33,805 nt of DNA from Hydrogenophaga sp. 2FB (GTDB lineage: Bacteria > Pseudomonadota > Gammaproteobacteria > Burkholderiales > Burkholderiaceae_C): NCBI RefSeq assembly GCF_005503365.1, contig NZ_SCML01000067.1, positions 1 through 33,805 on the forward strand, in the 5' to 3' direction. This document shows positions 8,220 through 15,816 of this stretch, piece by piece. A program made the translations under genes and the position numbers. The notes beneath the pieces are model-generated. The model saw nothing but the letters and a program-made list of their open reading frames with translations. It was not told the DNA's origin and searched no databases. Position 1 is the stretch's first letter. Each line of letters starts with the position of its first letter.

Positions 8220-9197
8220 TCAACCGTTGAGCATCCCCTTGAGTCGCTGCTCGATGAGTTCGTACGCCTGCGCCATGATGCGATCGATGAGTTCAGCGCA
8301 GGTCGGCACGTCGTGGATCAGACCCGCCACCATGCCGCAGCTCCAGGCGCCCGCGTCCATGTCGCCGTCGGTCATCACCTTGGGGTAGATGCCCGCCACC
8401 TGGTCGATGATGTCGTCGATCTTCAGCGCATCGCCCTTCTCCCGCTCGATCGCCATCAGCCGATCCACACCGGCGTTGTTGATGACCCGCTCGGTGTTGC
8501 GCAGCGAACGCATGATGAGGCGCGTGTCCAGCTCCGAGGCATTGACGATCGCCTGCTTGACGTTGGCGTGCACCGGGGCCTCCTTCGTGGCGATGAAGCG
8601 GGTGCCCATGTTCATGCCGTCGGCGCCCAGCGCGAGCGCCGCGACCAGGCTGCGGCCATCGGCCATGCCGCCCGAGGCAACAAACGGAATCTTCAGTTCT
8701 TCCGCGGCGCGCGGCAGCAGGATCATGTTCGGCACATCGTCTTCACCGGGGTGGCCACCGCACTCGAAACCGTCCACGCTCACGGCATCGCAGCCGATGC
8801 GCTCGGCCTTGAGCGCGTGGCGCACCGAGGTGCACTTGTGAATGACCTTGATGCCCGCGGCCTTCAACGCGGGCATGTGCGCTTCCGGACTGCGCCCCGC
8901 GGTTTCCACCACCCGGATGCCGCCCTCGACGATGGCCGCGATGTACTCGGGGTACGGCGGCGCCGTGAACGCCGGCAGAAAGGTCAGGTTCACGCCGAAC
9001 GGCTGGTCGGTCATGTCGTGGCAGCGCGCGATTTCCCGGGCCAGGAGCTCCGGCGTCTTCTGGGTCAGGCCGGTGATGATCCCCAGGCCGCCGGCGTTGG
9101 AAACAGCGGCCGCCAGCTCGGCGAAACCGACATAGTGCATGCCACCCTGGATGATCGGGTATCGGATGCCGAAGAGTTCGGTGATGCGGGTTTTCAA
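8220..9197 (-). CDS. Nitronate monooxygenase-like NAD(P)H/FMN oxidoreductase
   Basis: This protein belongs to the 2-nitropropane dioxygenase/nitronate monooxygenase family, FMN-binding TIM barrels that oxidise alkyl nitronates or act as enoyl reductases and quinone reductases. It has 325 residues from TTG 9197, which has GGGAGA just upstream; the open frame before it lacks family sequence. Visible family features are IQGGMHYVGFAELAAAVSNAG with the GLGIITG turn, GVNLTFLP, VSVDGFECGGHPGEDD containing the histidine usually cited as catalytic, PFVASGGMADGRSLVAALALGADG and GTRFIATKEAPVH (phosphate site). It is the last gene of the minus-strand Rieske oxygenase-TetR-oxidoreductase operon, 41 bases after tetR, so its substrate is probably related to that of the oxygenase. 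The real substrate cannot be read from sequence. Its 3' end faces the PBP gene with 39 bases between the stops. Confidence 0.85.
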   Translation of the reverse strand: MKTRITELFGIRYPIIQGGMHYVGFAELAAAVSNAGGLGIITGLTQKTPELLAREIARCHDMTDQPFGVNLTFLPAFTAPPYPEYIAAIVEGGIRVVETAGRSPEAHMPALKAAGIKVIHKCTSVRHALKAERIGCDAVSVDGFECGGHPGEDDVPNMILLPRAAEELKIPFVASGGMADGRSLVAALALGADGMNMGTRFIATKEAPVHANVKQAIVNASELDTRLIMRSLRNTERVINNAGVDRLMAIEREKGDALKIDDIIDQVAGIYPKVMTDGDMDAGAWSCGMVAGLIHDVPTCAELIDRIMAQAYELIEQRLKGMLNG

Positions 9198-9238
9198 GAC
9201 AGTCTCCCTTGGGTCAAGATTTCGGGACACACACGCCG

Positions 9239-9859
9239 TCAGGCGAGCGACGCATCGCCCGGGGACACGACGCGCAGCACATCTCGCGCAACCGCCTTCA
9301 TCCATGCCGCGTCGCTCTTTAGCGCCGGCTCCGCGAGGGTTTTGTTGAACGTGGGGCGCACGATCTTCGCGTAGTTCAGGGTGCCGAGAATGACCGTGAG
9401 CACGACAACCGCGGGCATCTCCTGGCGGACCAGGCCGCCGGCCTGTGCCTCCTCCAGCAAGGCCAGACTGCCGAGCAGAAAGACCTCGAGCGGTCGGGTG
9501 TGTGCCAGCTCGATCCGCTCGGCGTTGTCGAGCAACTCGCGCGTGACGAGTTTGTACCCCGTGGGCCGACGCTGCATCCATTCGACCTGGATTTCCACGA
9601 AAGCCTGCAGACGCTTCGGCAGGCTTTTCGCCGATTCGACACGCTGGTGCATGCTCTCCATGAGGTCCTCCGCCTGCCGCTCGAGCACGGCGCGGTACAG
9701 CACCTCCTTGCTCGGGAAGTGATGCAGAAGCCCCGGGTTGCCGACCTCGGCATCGCGCGCGATGGCCGACAGCGACGCGCCCTGAAAGCCGTGGTCGGCG
9801 AAATGCTGCTCCGCGCGGTCCAGAATGATGTCCTTGCGGGACTTGGGTGGGCTTGGCAT
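9239..9859 (-). CDS. TetR/AcrR family transcriptional regulator
   Basis: This is a 206-residue TetR-type repressor, starting at ATG 9859 (MPSPPKSRKDIILDRAEQHF). The N-terminal helix-turn-helix is clear (HFADHGFQGASLSAIARDAE, then VGNPGLLHHFPSKEVLY, residues about 14-55). The C-terminal helical ligand domain (about 70-206) is divergent, as usual, and its ligand cannot be predicted. An in-frame extension upstream would overlap the Rieske gene and has no TetR sequence, so it is not used. The gene starts 7 bases after the Rieske stop and is followed by the nitronate monooxygenase-like gene, forming one operon. A 22-bp palindrome of the shape bound by TetR dimers lies in the promoter of this same operon, so autoregulation and control of the divergent thioesterase are likely. 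Confidence 0.9.
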   Translation of the reverse strand: MPSPPKSRKDIILDRAEQHFADHGFQGASLSAIARDAEVGNPGLLHHFPSKEVLYRAVLERQAEDLMESMHQRVESAKSLPKRLQAFVEIQVEWMQRRPTGYKLVTRELLDNAERIELAHTRPLEVFLLGSLALLEEAQAGGLVRQEMPAVVVLTVILGTLNYAKIVRPTFNKTLAEPALKSDAAWMKAVARDVLRVVSPGDASLA

Positions 9860-9866
9860 CTCGCGA

Positions 9867-11033
9867 TTATGGGTGGGCCAGCGGTGTGGCCGGCATCGCG
9901 TCGAGCCGCTGCCGGAGCTGCGCATGAAAGCGTGGCGCGCTGTATTCGAACGTGCCGAAGGTGAGCGCTTCATTCGCACCGGATGCCAAGCCCGCCTGGA
10001 TCGATTCGGCCAGCCCGTAGTCTTCCGCGAGGGTGCGGCGGTACAGCGCGATGTTGGCCTCCCAGTGCGCCATCGCCTTGTCCGACGCCGGCGCTTGCGG
10101 AATCAGGGTGAGCTCGTGCACGCGCGTGCGGGTCGCGCCGAGCGGCTCGAGGCTGCTGAGCTGGGCGTGGTCGGGCTGGACCAGGAGCGTCGTGTTCGGA
10201 AAGAAGAAGTAGATCAGGTTGCCGTACCGCCTCGGATCGAAGCCGTTGACCTCGGGTAGGTCTTCCGCGAACGTCGACTTGACGAGGTAGAGACGCCGGT
10301 TGAGATCGAATTCGTCGACGATCTGCAGGTTGTCCACGAACATGTGGGCAATGGTTTTGCGGTGCGCCACCTTGAAGTGATAGGCCTCGAAGGAGCCGTC
10401 GATCAGCAGCTTCCAGTTGGCTTCCACGTCGTAGGAACGCGGCGCCCACCCCACGGGCGTGCGAAGCCCCGCCAGCGATTCGAGGTTGTCCATCAGCGCG
10501 CCGAGGTGCGCGCCAGGATCGCTGGCCGACAGCGCGGGGTCGAGAATCACCCAGACGATCCCCGCGCGCTCGACCGTGGCCAGCTTGCGCAAGCCCGACG
10601 CCGCTTGCTGAAGGCACGGAAAGCCGGAGGACCCGGGGACGCCTTGCAGCGCGCCATCCGGCCGGTAGGTCCACGCGTGGTACGGGCAGACGAAGGCGCG
10701 CGCCTCACTGCCGCTGCCTTCGGGCACCACGCGGGCGCCACGGTGGCGGCAGACATTCAAGAAGGCCTGGACTTGCCCATCCGCCTGGCGCACCAGGAGA
10801 AGCGGAATGTCGAGGTGCGTCAACGACAGCCACGCACCCGGCGATGCCAGCGATGAACTGGCCGCCACCGGTTGCGGGTGCTGGCGCAGCAGGCGCTGTT
10901 CCTGGCGGGCAATGGCCTCATCCGTGTAGCGGTTGACATGGACCTGGCCACCCTGTGCATCGGCGTCCCCGCGCCCGGCCTGCAGGGCCGAGGTGGTTCT
11001 GCGATAAAGGGTGGCGGCAAAGCTGTCGGTCAT
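9867..11033 (-). CDS. Rieske non-heme iron oxygenase, alpha subunit
   Basis: This is the catalytic subunit of a ring-hydroxylating or demethylating oxygenase. The N-terminal Rieske [2Fe-2S] domain has Cys95-x-His97 (VCRHRGARV) and Cys116-x2-His119 (CPYHAWTY). The C-terminal mononuclear iron domain has NWKLLIDGSFEAYHFKVAH (residues about 207-224), with His219 and His224 as iron ligands. Glu216 occupies the position where many ring dioxygenases have the bridging aspartate. Length is 388 residues, normal for an alpha subunit. No beta subunit, ferredoxin or reductase gene is adjacent, so electrons must come from a partner encoded elsewhere. It is the first gene of a three-gene operon with a TetR regulator and a flavin oxidoreductase, and diverges from an acyl-CoA thioesterase. 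Substrate unknown; an aromatic or acyl compound are both possible. Confidence 0.9.
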   Translation of the reverse strand: MTDSFAATLYRRTTSALQAGRGDADAQGGQVHVNRYTDEAIARQEQRLLRQHPQPVAASSSLASPGAWLSLTHLDIPLLLVRQADGQVQAFLNVCRHRGARVVPEGSGSEARAFVCPYHAWTYRPDGALQGVPGSSGFPCLQQAASGLRKLATVERAGIVWVILDPALSASDPGAHLGALMDNLESLAGLRTPVGWAPRSYDVEANWKLLIDGSFEAYHFKVAHRKTIAHMFVDNLQIVDEFDLNRRLYLVKSTFAEDLPEVNGFDPRRYGNLIYFFFPNTTLLVQPDHAQLSSLEPLGATRTRVHELTLIPQAPASDKAMAHWEANIALYRRTLAEDYGLAESIQAGLASGANEALTFGTFEYSAPRFHAQLRQRLDAMPATPLAHP

Positions 11034-11099
11034 CGGATGTTCACAGACCTGGGGTTGCTGCTCGATGGAAGATGCACGGGATCACGGAAAATTTGGCAC

Positions 11100-11129
11100 A
11101 CTCTACAGACCGACTAGTCAGTCTGTCAA
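11100..11129 (-). promoter_or_regulatory. Sigma-70-like promoter of the Rieske oxygenase operon
   Basis: On the minus strand TTGACA, a perfect -35, lies at 11129-11124. An 18-base spacer follows, then TAGAGT (4 of 6 -10 matches) at 11105-11100, about 67 bases before the ATG at 11033. The spacer is almost entirely filled by the palindrome described separately, the classic layout for repression by a TetR dimer. On the plus strand TTGGCA at 11093-11098 could serve the thioesterase, but its -10 (TAGTCA at 11115-11120) is weak. Confidence 0.6.
11105..11126. promoter_or_regulatory. Palindromic operator between the Rieske operon and the thioesterase gene
   Basis: The 22 bases form an inverted repeat with outer arms ACAGAC and GTCTGT and core CGACTAGTCA. 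Only one base pair (C against A, positions 11111/11120) breaks the symmetry. Size and shape fit a TetR-family dimer site. It overlaps the -35/-10 spacer of the leftward promoter and lies 20 bases before the thioesterase ATG, so one repressor bound here could silence both directions. The TetR encoded at 9239-9859 is the obvious candidate. Confidence 0.72.
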
Positions 11130-11146
11130 TCTGCCAGAAAAGAACC

Positions 11147-11980
11147 ATGACCCACAACCCTTCCCACGAAGAGACATCCTTGCCCACGGCGGTGTACGTT
11201 GAAGACGGTGCCACATGGCAGCCCAGCGTGTTGTCGCGCGGCCCCTGGGACGCCCGTGCGCAGCATGGCGGCGCGCCCAGTGCGCTGCTGGTGCATCTGG
11301 CAGAACGCGCGCTGCCCGATCCGGCGTGGCAGCTCTCTCGCCTCAGCATCGAGCTGATCAAGCCGGTGCCGGTGGCACCCCTGACCGTGCGCCATGAAAC
11401 CCACCCCGGCCGTTCCACCACGCGCATGACGATCGATCTGTGCGCCGACGACGTGCTGGTGGCCCGTGGCCATGCGCTTCTGGTGCGTGGGCAGCCGTTC
11501 ACGTTGCCGACCGGCCTGCCGGGCTGGTCGCCGGAACAACTGCGGCCCCTGCCGGCGGATTGCCAGGAGCGGCTGCGCATTCCTGGCTTGCCGGACGGTG
11601 TTTCGTTCTACCAATCCGCCACCGACCACCGGGTCGCTCAGGGGGACATGACGCAGCCGGGACCGGGCGCCGCCTGGTTTCGCATGAACGTTCCCCTGGT
11701 GCAGGGCCAGGCCACTTCGCCCGCCATGCTGGCGGCGGCCGCCGCCGATTTCGGCAACGGCCTGAGCTGGGTCTTGCCGGTGGAGCGCTACCTGTTCGCC
11801 AACGCCGACCTCAGCCTGCACCTGCACCGCCCGCCCGAGGGCGAGTGGGTCGGCGTGCAGTCGGAAACCCAGGCCCACGGTGGGGGCGTGGGCACCGTGC
11901 TGTCACGGCTCTACGATGTGCACGGCCCCGTCGGGGTCGCAATCCAGACCCTGGTGCTGCGCGAGCGCGCCGCGGCCTGA
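11147..11980 (+). CDS. Acyl-CoA thioesterase-like double hotdog protein
   Basis: The 277-residue protein has the layout of the TesB-like thioesterase family, which hydrolyses acyl-CoA to free acid and CoA in two fused hotdog folds. The first hotdog is recognisable from RGPWDARAQHGGAPSALLV (the HGG segment marks the first helix) to LSIELIKPVPVAPLTVRHET. The second runs from about MTQPGPGAAWFRM to the end, with the helix MLAAAAADFGNGLSWVL and a strand pattern LSLHLHRPPEGEWVGVQSET. ATG 11147 is used because the palindromic operator and promoter sequences lie just upstream; the open frame further upstream crosses them. It diverges from the Rieske-TetR-oxidoreductase operon and probably shares its repressor, which suggests the pathway substrate or product is a CoA thioester. 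It is convergent with the next gene, with 11 bases between stops. Confidence 0.8.
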   Translation: MTHNPSHEETSLPTAVYVEDGATWQPSVLSRGPWDARAQHGGAPSALLVHLAERALPDPAWQLSRLSIELIKPVPVAPLTVRHETHPGRSTTRMTIDLCADDVLVARGHALLVRGQPFTLPTGLPGWSPEQLRPLPADCQERLRIPGLPDGVSFYQSATDHRVAQGDMTQPGPGAAWFRMNVPLVQGQATSPAMLAAAAADFGNGLSWVLPVERYLFANADLSLHLHRPPEGEWVGVQSETQAHGGGVGTVLSRLYDVHGPVGVAIQTLVLRERAAA

Positions 11981-11991
11981 GAGGGCTGGCG

Positions 11992-12972
11992 TCAGGTCGC
12001 GCAGAGGCGCGCCTTGGCCTCGGTGTATTCGCGCTTGAAGCGCGCCACCAGATCGGCCGCCGGCATGACGGTTTGAATCGCGCCGATGCCCTGGCCGCAG
12101 CCCCAGATGTCGCGCCAGGCCTTGGCGGCGTTCGCGCCTTCGCCGGTGCCGAAGTTCATCTTGCTCGGGTCGCTCTGCGGCAGGTTGTCCGGGTCCATGC
12201 CGGCGTTCTTGATGCTGCCCTTGAGGTAGTTGCCGTGGATGCCGGTGTAGAAGTTGCTGTAGACGATGTCGTCGGAATCCGAGGCCGTGATCATGACCTT
12301 GTAATCGTCTGCCGCGCGCGCTTCGTCGGTGGCGATGAAGGCCGAGCCGATGTAGGCCAGGTCCGCGCCCATGGCCTGCGCCGCCAGGATCGCGCCACCG
12401 GATGCAATCGCGCCCGAGAGCGCGATCGGGCCGCCGAACCACTGGCGGATTTCCTGCACCATGGCAAACGGGCTCTTCACGCTGGCGTGACCACCGGCAC
12501 CCGCGGCCACGGGAATCAGGCCGTCGGCACCCTTCTCGATCGCCTTGTGCGCGAACACGTTGTTGATCACATCGTGCATCACGATGCCGCCCCAGCTGTG
12601 CACGCCCTGGTTCACGTCTTCACGCGCACCCAGGCTGGTGATGACGATCGGCACCTTGTACTTGGCGCACAGCTGCATGTCGTGCTCCAGCCGGTCGTTG
12701 CTCTTGTGCACGATCTGGTTGATGGCAAACGGCGCGGCCTTGTTGTCCGGGTGCGCCTTGTCGTGCGCGGCCAGCGTCTCGGTGATCTCGGCCAGCCATT
12801 CGTCGAGTTGCGACGCGGGGCGCGCGTTGAGTGCGGGCATCGCACCCACCACACCGGCCTTGCACTGGGCAATCACGAGCTTGGGGTTGCTGATGATGAA
12901 CAGCGGCGAGCCAATCACCGGGAACTTCAGGTTCTTGAGAACGGGTGGCAGGCTGCGAACGGGTGCGGTCAT
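11992..12972 (-). CDS. NAD(P)H-dependent flavin oxidoreductase (nitronate monooxygenase family)
   Basis: This is a second FMN TIM-barrel protein of the nitronate monooxygenase family, 326 residues, only distantly similar to the one at 8220-9197. Family segments include FPVIGSPLFIISNPKLVIAQ, GVVGAMPALNARP, LIPVAAGAGGHASVKSPF (catalytic-histidine region with GGH), ALSGAIASGGAILAAQAMGADLAYIGSAFIATDEA (FMN phosphate site) and the C-terminal DIWGCGQGIGAIQTVMPAAD. GGAG precedes the ATG by five bases. It starts 31 bases after the acyl-CoA dehydrogenase stop and is the last gene of etfB-etfA-dehydrogenase. Placement next to an ETF-linked dehydrogenase suggests a role around acyl-CoA or enoyl oxidation rather than nitronate removal, but this is inference. 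Confidence 0.85.
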   Translation of the reverse strand: MTAPVRSLPPVLKNLKFPVIGSPLFIISNPKLVIAQCKAGVVGAMPALNARPASQLDEWLAEITETLAAHDKAHPDNKAAPFAINQIVHKSNDRLEHDMQLCAKYKVPIVITSLGAREDVNQGVHSWGGIVMHDVINNVFAHKAIEKGADGLIPVAAGAGGHASVKSPFAMVQEIRQWFGGPIALSGAIASGGAILAAQAMGADLAYIGSAFIATDEARAADDYKVMITASDSDDIVYSNFYTGIHGNYLKGSIKNAGMDPDNLPQSDPSKMNFGTGEGANAAKAWRDIWGCGQGIGAIQTVMPAADLVARFKREYTEAKARLCAT

Positions 12973-13003
12973 GGGGTCTCCGTGTGATAGCGGTTGCGAT
13001 GGC

Positions 13004-14794
13004 TCAGAACGATTCGATCGCCAGCGCGGTCACTGCCTCGGCGCCATCGACGATGGCATCGCGCACGCCAGGGGCACGGCTGAGGATGTGGTCCGCGTAG
13101 AAGCGCGCGGTGACGATCTTGGCGTCCATGAAAGCTTTGTCCTGTCCCTTGGCGGACAGGTCTTCGGCGACCAACAGCGCGCGCGCCATCTGCCAGCCGG
13201 CCACGAGGTTGCCCGCGAGCATCAGGTACGGCACGCTGCCGGCAAAGGCGGCGTTGGGGTTGGTCTTGGTGTTCGCGGCGATGAACTCCACCACGTCCAC
13301 GAACGCTTCGCGCGCGGCCTTCAGGCGCTGGTGCACGGCCTTGGCGTTGGCGCTGCCGCGTTGAGCCAATTCGGCCTCCGTCTTCTCGATCTGCGCGGCA
13401 ATCGCCTTGGCGCCCGTGCCACCGTCGCGCGCGGTCTTGCGGCCCACGAGGTCGTTGGCCTGGATGGCGGTCGTGCCTTCGTAGATGGTGAGGATCTTGG
13501 CATCGCGGTAGTGCTGCGCCGCGCCGGTTTCTTCGATGAAGCCCATGCCACCGTGCACCTGCACGCCCAGGCTGGTGACTTCCAGGCTCATCTCGGTGCT
13601 GTAGCCCTTGACCAGCGGCACGAGAAATTCGTAGAACGCCGCGTTCTGCTGGCGCACCTCGGCATCTGCGTGGTGGTGCGATGCGTCGTAAGCAGCGGCC
13701 GCCACGCTGGCCATGGCGCGGCAGCCTTCGGTGAAGGCGCGCATGGTCATGAGCATGCGCTTGACGTCGGGGTGGTGGATGATGGGCGCGGCCGCGCTCA
13801 GCGAGCCGTCGACCGGGCGGCTCTGCACACGGTCCTTCGCGTAGCCCACGGCCTTCTGGTAGGCGCGCTCGGCGATCGCGATGCCCTGCACGCCCACGGC
13901 GTAGCGCGCGGCGTTCATCATGATGAACATGTACTCGAGGCCCCGGTTTTCCTGGCCCACGAGGTACCCCACGGCGCCACCGTGGTCGCCGTACTGCAGC
14001 ACCGCGGTCGGGCTGGCCTTGATGCCCATCTTGTGTTCGATGCTCACGCAGTGCACGTCGTTGCGCGCGCCGAGCGAACCGTCCTTGTTCACCATGAACT
14101 TCGGCACGACGAACAGGCTGATGCCCTTCACGCCTTCGGGCGCACCCGTCACGCGCGCGAGCACGAGGTGCACGATGTTCTCGGCCATGTCGTGCTCACC
14201 ATAGGTGATGAAGATCTTGGTGCCGAAGACCTTGTAGCTGCCATCGGGCTGCGGCTCGGCGCGGCTGCGCACCGCCGCCAGGTCCGAGCCGGCCTGTGGC
14301 TCGGTGAGGTTCATGGTGCCGGTCCATTGGCCGCTCACCAGCTTTTCCAGGTAGGTCGCCTTGAGGTCGTCGCTGCCAGCGGTCATCAACGCTTCGATGG
14401 CGCCATCGGTGAGCATGGGGCAGAGCGCGAAACTCATGTTGGCGCTGTTGATCACTTCGCCACAGGCCGCGCCGATGGTCTTGGGCAGGCCTTGGCCACC
14501 AAAGTCCGTCGGGTGTTGCAGGCCCTGCCAGCCGCCTTCGGCGTATTGTTTGTACGCGTCCTTGAAGCCGGGGGTGGTGGTGACCACGCCGTCCTTGAAC
14601 GACGAGGGGTTCGTGTCACCGGCAAAGTTCAACGGCGCGATCACGCCTTCGTTGAGCCTGGCGCACTCCTCGAGCACGGCCTGCGCGGTTTCCAGACCGG
14701 CTTCTTCGAAACCGGGCAGCTGTGCCACCTGATCGATGCGGGCCAGGTGCTCGATGTCGAACAACATGTCTTTGAGGGGTGCGGTGTAGCTCAC
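13004..14794 (-). CDS. Acyl-CoA dehydrogenase, long (about 600 aa) DmdC/AcdA-type
   Basis: This FAD enzyme performs alpha,beta-dehydrogenation of an acyl-CoA and passes electrons to ETF. At 596 residues it belongs to the long subgroup (which includes the methylmercaptopropionyl-CoA dehydrogenase DmdC) rather than the 380-residue type. The N-terminal cap begins SYTAPLKDMLFDIEHL. The FAD/substrate signature is TGTMNLTEPQAGSDLAAVRS, followed by GTKIFITYGEHDM. The C-terminal helical domain carries the catalytic base Glu439 in ILTIYEGTTAIQANDLVGRK and an extra domain to residue 596. The GTG start has GGAG eight bases upstream. It lies 78 bases after etfA with a strong hairpin between, and 31 bases before a flavin oxidoreductase. 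The presence of etfBA in the same operon supports ETF as acceptor; chain-length preference cannot be read. Confidence 0.92.
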   Translation of the reverse strand: MSYTAPLKDMLFDIEHLARIDQVAQLPGFEEAGLETAQAVLEECARLNEGVIAPLNFAGDTNPSSFKDGVVTTTPGFKDAYKQYAEGGWQGLQHPTDFGGQGLPKTIGAACGEVINSANMSFALCPMLTDGAIEALMTAGSDDLKATYLEKLVSGQWTGTMNLTEPQAGSDLAAVRSRAEPQPDGSYKVFGTKIFITYGEHDMAENIVHLVLARVTGAPEGVKGISLFVVPKFMVNKDGSLGARNDVHCVSIEHKMGIKASPTAVLQYGDHGGAVGYLVGQENRGLEYMFIMMNAARYAVGVQGIAIAERAYQKAVGYAKDRVQSRPVDGSLSAAAPIIHHPDVKRMLMTMRAFTEGCRAMASVAAAAYDASHHHADAEVRQQNAAFYEFLVPLVKGYSTEMSLEVTSLGVQVHGGMGFIEETGAAQHYRDAKILTIYEGTTAIQANDLVGRKTARDGGTGAKAIAAQIEKTEAELAQRGSANAKAVHQRLKAAREAFVDVVEFIAANTKTNPNAAFAGSVPYLMLAGNLVAGWQMARALLVAEDLSAKGQDKAFMDAKIVTARFYADHILSRAPGVRDAIVDGAEAVTALAIESF

Positions 14795-14830
14795 GGTCTT
14801 GTCTCCACGGAATTCAGGGGTACAGATACA

Positions 14831-14858
14831 ACAAGGGCATCGCGAACGATGCCCTTGT
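14831..14858 (-). terminator. Hairpin between etfA and the acyl-CoA dehydrogenase gene
   Basis: Perfect 12-bp inverted repeat: ACAAGGGCATCG at 14831-14842 and its complement at 14847-14858, with a 4-base loop that reads TTCG on the transcribed (minus) strand. No run of T follows on that strand, so it is not a textbook intrinsic terminator. It may attenuate readthrough, or protect the 3' end of an etfBA message so that etfBA is made in excess of the dehydrogenase. Confidence 0.6.
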
Positions 14859-14872
14859 GGTGGTCAAAGGGC

Positions 14873-15805
14873 TCAGAGCGCCTTGATCAGTTCGGGCACG
14901 GCCGTGAACAGATCGGCCTCCAGGCCGTAGTCGGCCACCGAGAAGATCGGTGCCTCGGGGTCCTTGTTGATCGCCACGATCACCTTGGAGTCCTTCATGC
15001 CGGCCAGGTGCTGGATCGCACCCGAGATACCCGCGGCGATGTAGAGCTGGGGCGCGACGATCTTGCCGGTCTGGCCCACCTGCCAGTCGTTGGGTGCGTA
15101 ACCCGCATCCACGGCCGCGCGGCTCGCGCCCAGGGCTGCATTGAGCTTGTCGGCCAGCGGCGTCATGACTTCGTTGAACTTCTCGGCGCTGCCCAATGCG
15201 CGGCCACCGGAGACGATGATCTTCGCGGCGGTCAGTTCGGGGCGGTCGCTCTTGGCGATCTCGCTGCCCATGAACTTGCTCTTGCCATCGTCCGCTGCGG
15301 CCGTGGCGGTCTCCACCGCCGCGCTGCCACCGGTGGCGGCGGCCGGGTCGAAACCGGTCGTGCGCACGGTAATCACGTGTTTGGCATCGGTGCTCTGCAC
15401 GGTGGCAATCGCGTTGCCGGCGTAGATCGGGCGTTCGAAAGTGTCGGCGCTGATCACCTTGGTGATGTCGCTGACCTGGCCCACGTCCAGCGTGGCGGCC
15501 ACGCGCGGAGCGACGTTCTTGCCGCTGGCGGTGGCCGGGAACAGGATGTGGCTGTAGTGGCCGGCGATGGCCAGCACTTGCGCGGCCACGTTCTCGGCCA
15601 GGCCGTGCTCGAAGCCCGGGGCGTCGGCGTGGATCACCTTGGCCACGCCAGCGATGGCGGCTGCGGCCTTGGCGGCTTCACCGGCGTTGTGCCCGGCGAT
15701 GAGCACGTGCACATCACCCCCGCATTGAGCGGCGGCGGTCACGGTGTTGAGGGTGGCCGGCTTGATGCTGGCGTTGTCGTGTTCGGCAATAACGAGTGCG
15801 GTCAT
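14873..15805 (-). CDS. etfA: Electron transfer flavoprotein alpha subunit
   Basis: EtfA binds the redox-active FAD of the ETF heterodimer, which takes electrons from acyl-CoA and related dehydrogenases and passes them to ETF-ubiquinone oxidoreductase. The protein has 310 residues, the usual length. The N-terminal half (ALVIAEHDNASIKPATLNTV) is the adenine-nucleotide-hydrolase-like fold. The C-terminal FAD domain shows AKIIVSGGRALGSAEKFNEV, GASRAAVDAGYAPNDWQVGQ, TGKIVAPQLYIAAGISGAIQ and AINKDPEAPIFSVADYGLEAD, the diagnostic EtfA signature. GAGGA lies eight bases before the ATG. It starts 11 bases after the etfB stop, so the two subunits are made together. Downstream a hairpin separates it from the acyl-CoA dehydrogenase gene. 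Confidence 0.97.
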   Translation of the reverse strand: MTALVIAEHDNASIKPATLNTVTAAAQCGGDVHVLIAGHNAGEAAKAAAAIAGVAKVIHADAPGFEHGLAENVAAQVLAIAGHYSHILFPATASGKNVAPRVAATLDVGQVSDITKVISADTFERPIYAGNAIATVQSTDAKHVITVRTTGFDPAAATGGSAAVETATAAADDGKSKFMGSEIAKSDRPELTAAKIIVSGGRALGSAEKFNEVMTPLADKLNAALGASRAAVDAGYAPNDWQVGQTGKIVAPQLYIAAGISGAIQHLAGMKDSKVIVAINKDPEAPIFSVADYGLEADLFTAVPELIKAL

Positions 15806-15816
15806 TTGTCAGGTCC

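Noticed and set aside
8165..8222. CCAGGC/GCCTGG repeat between the convergent PBP and oxidoreductase genes as a bidirectional terminator
   Set aside because: Arms are 6 bp with a loop of more than 20 bases and there is no T-tract on either strand.
9198..9581. N-terminal extension of the nitronate monooxygenase-like gene, possibly a fusion with another domain
   Set aside because: The extra residues are the tetR region read in another frame; a good ribosome site and the family start coincide with TTG 9197.
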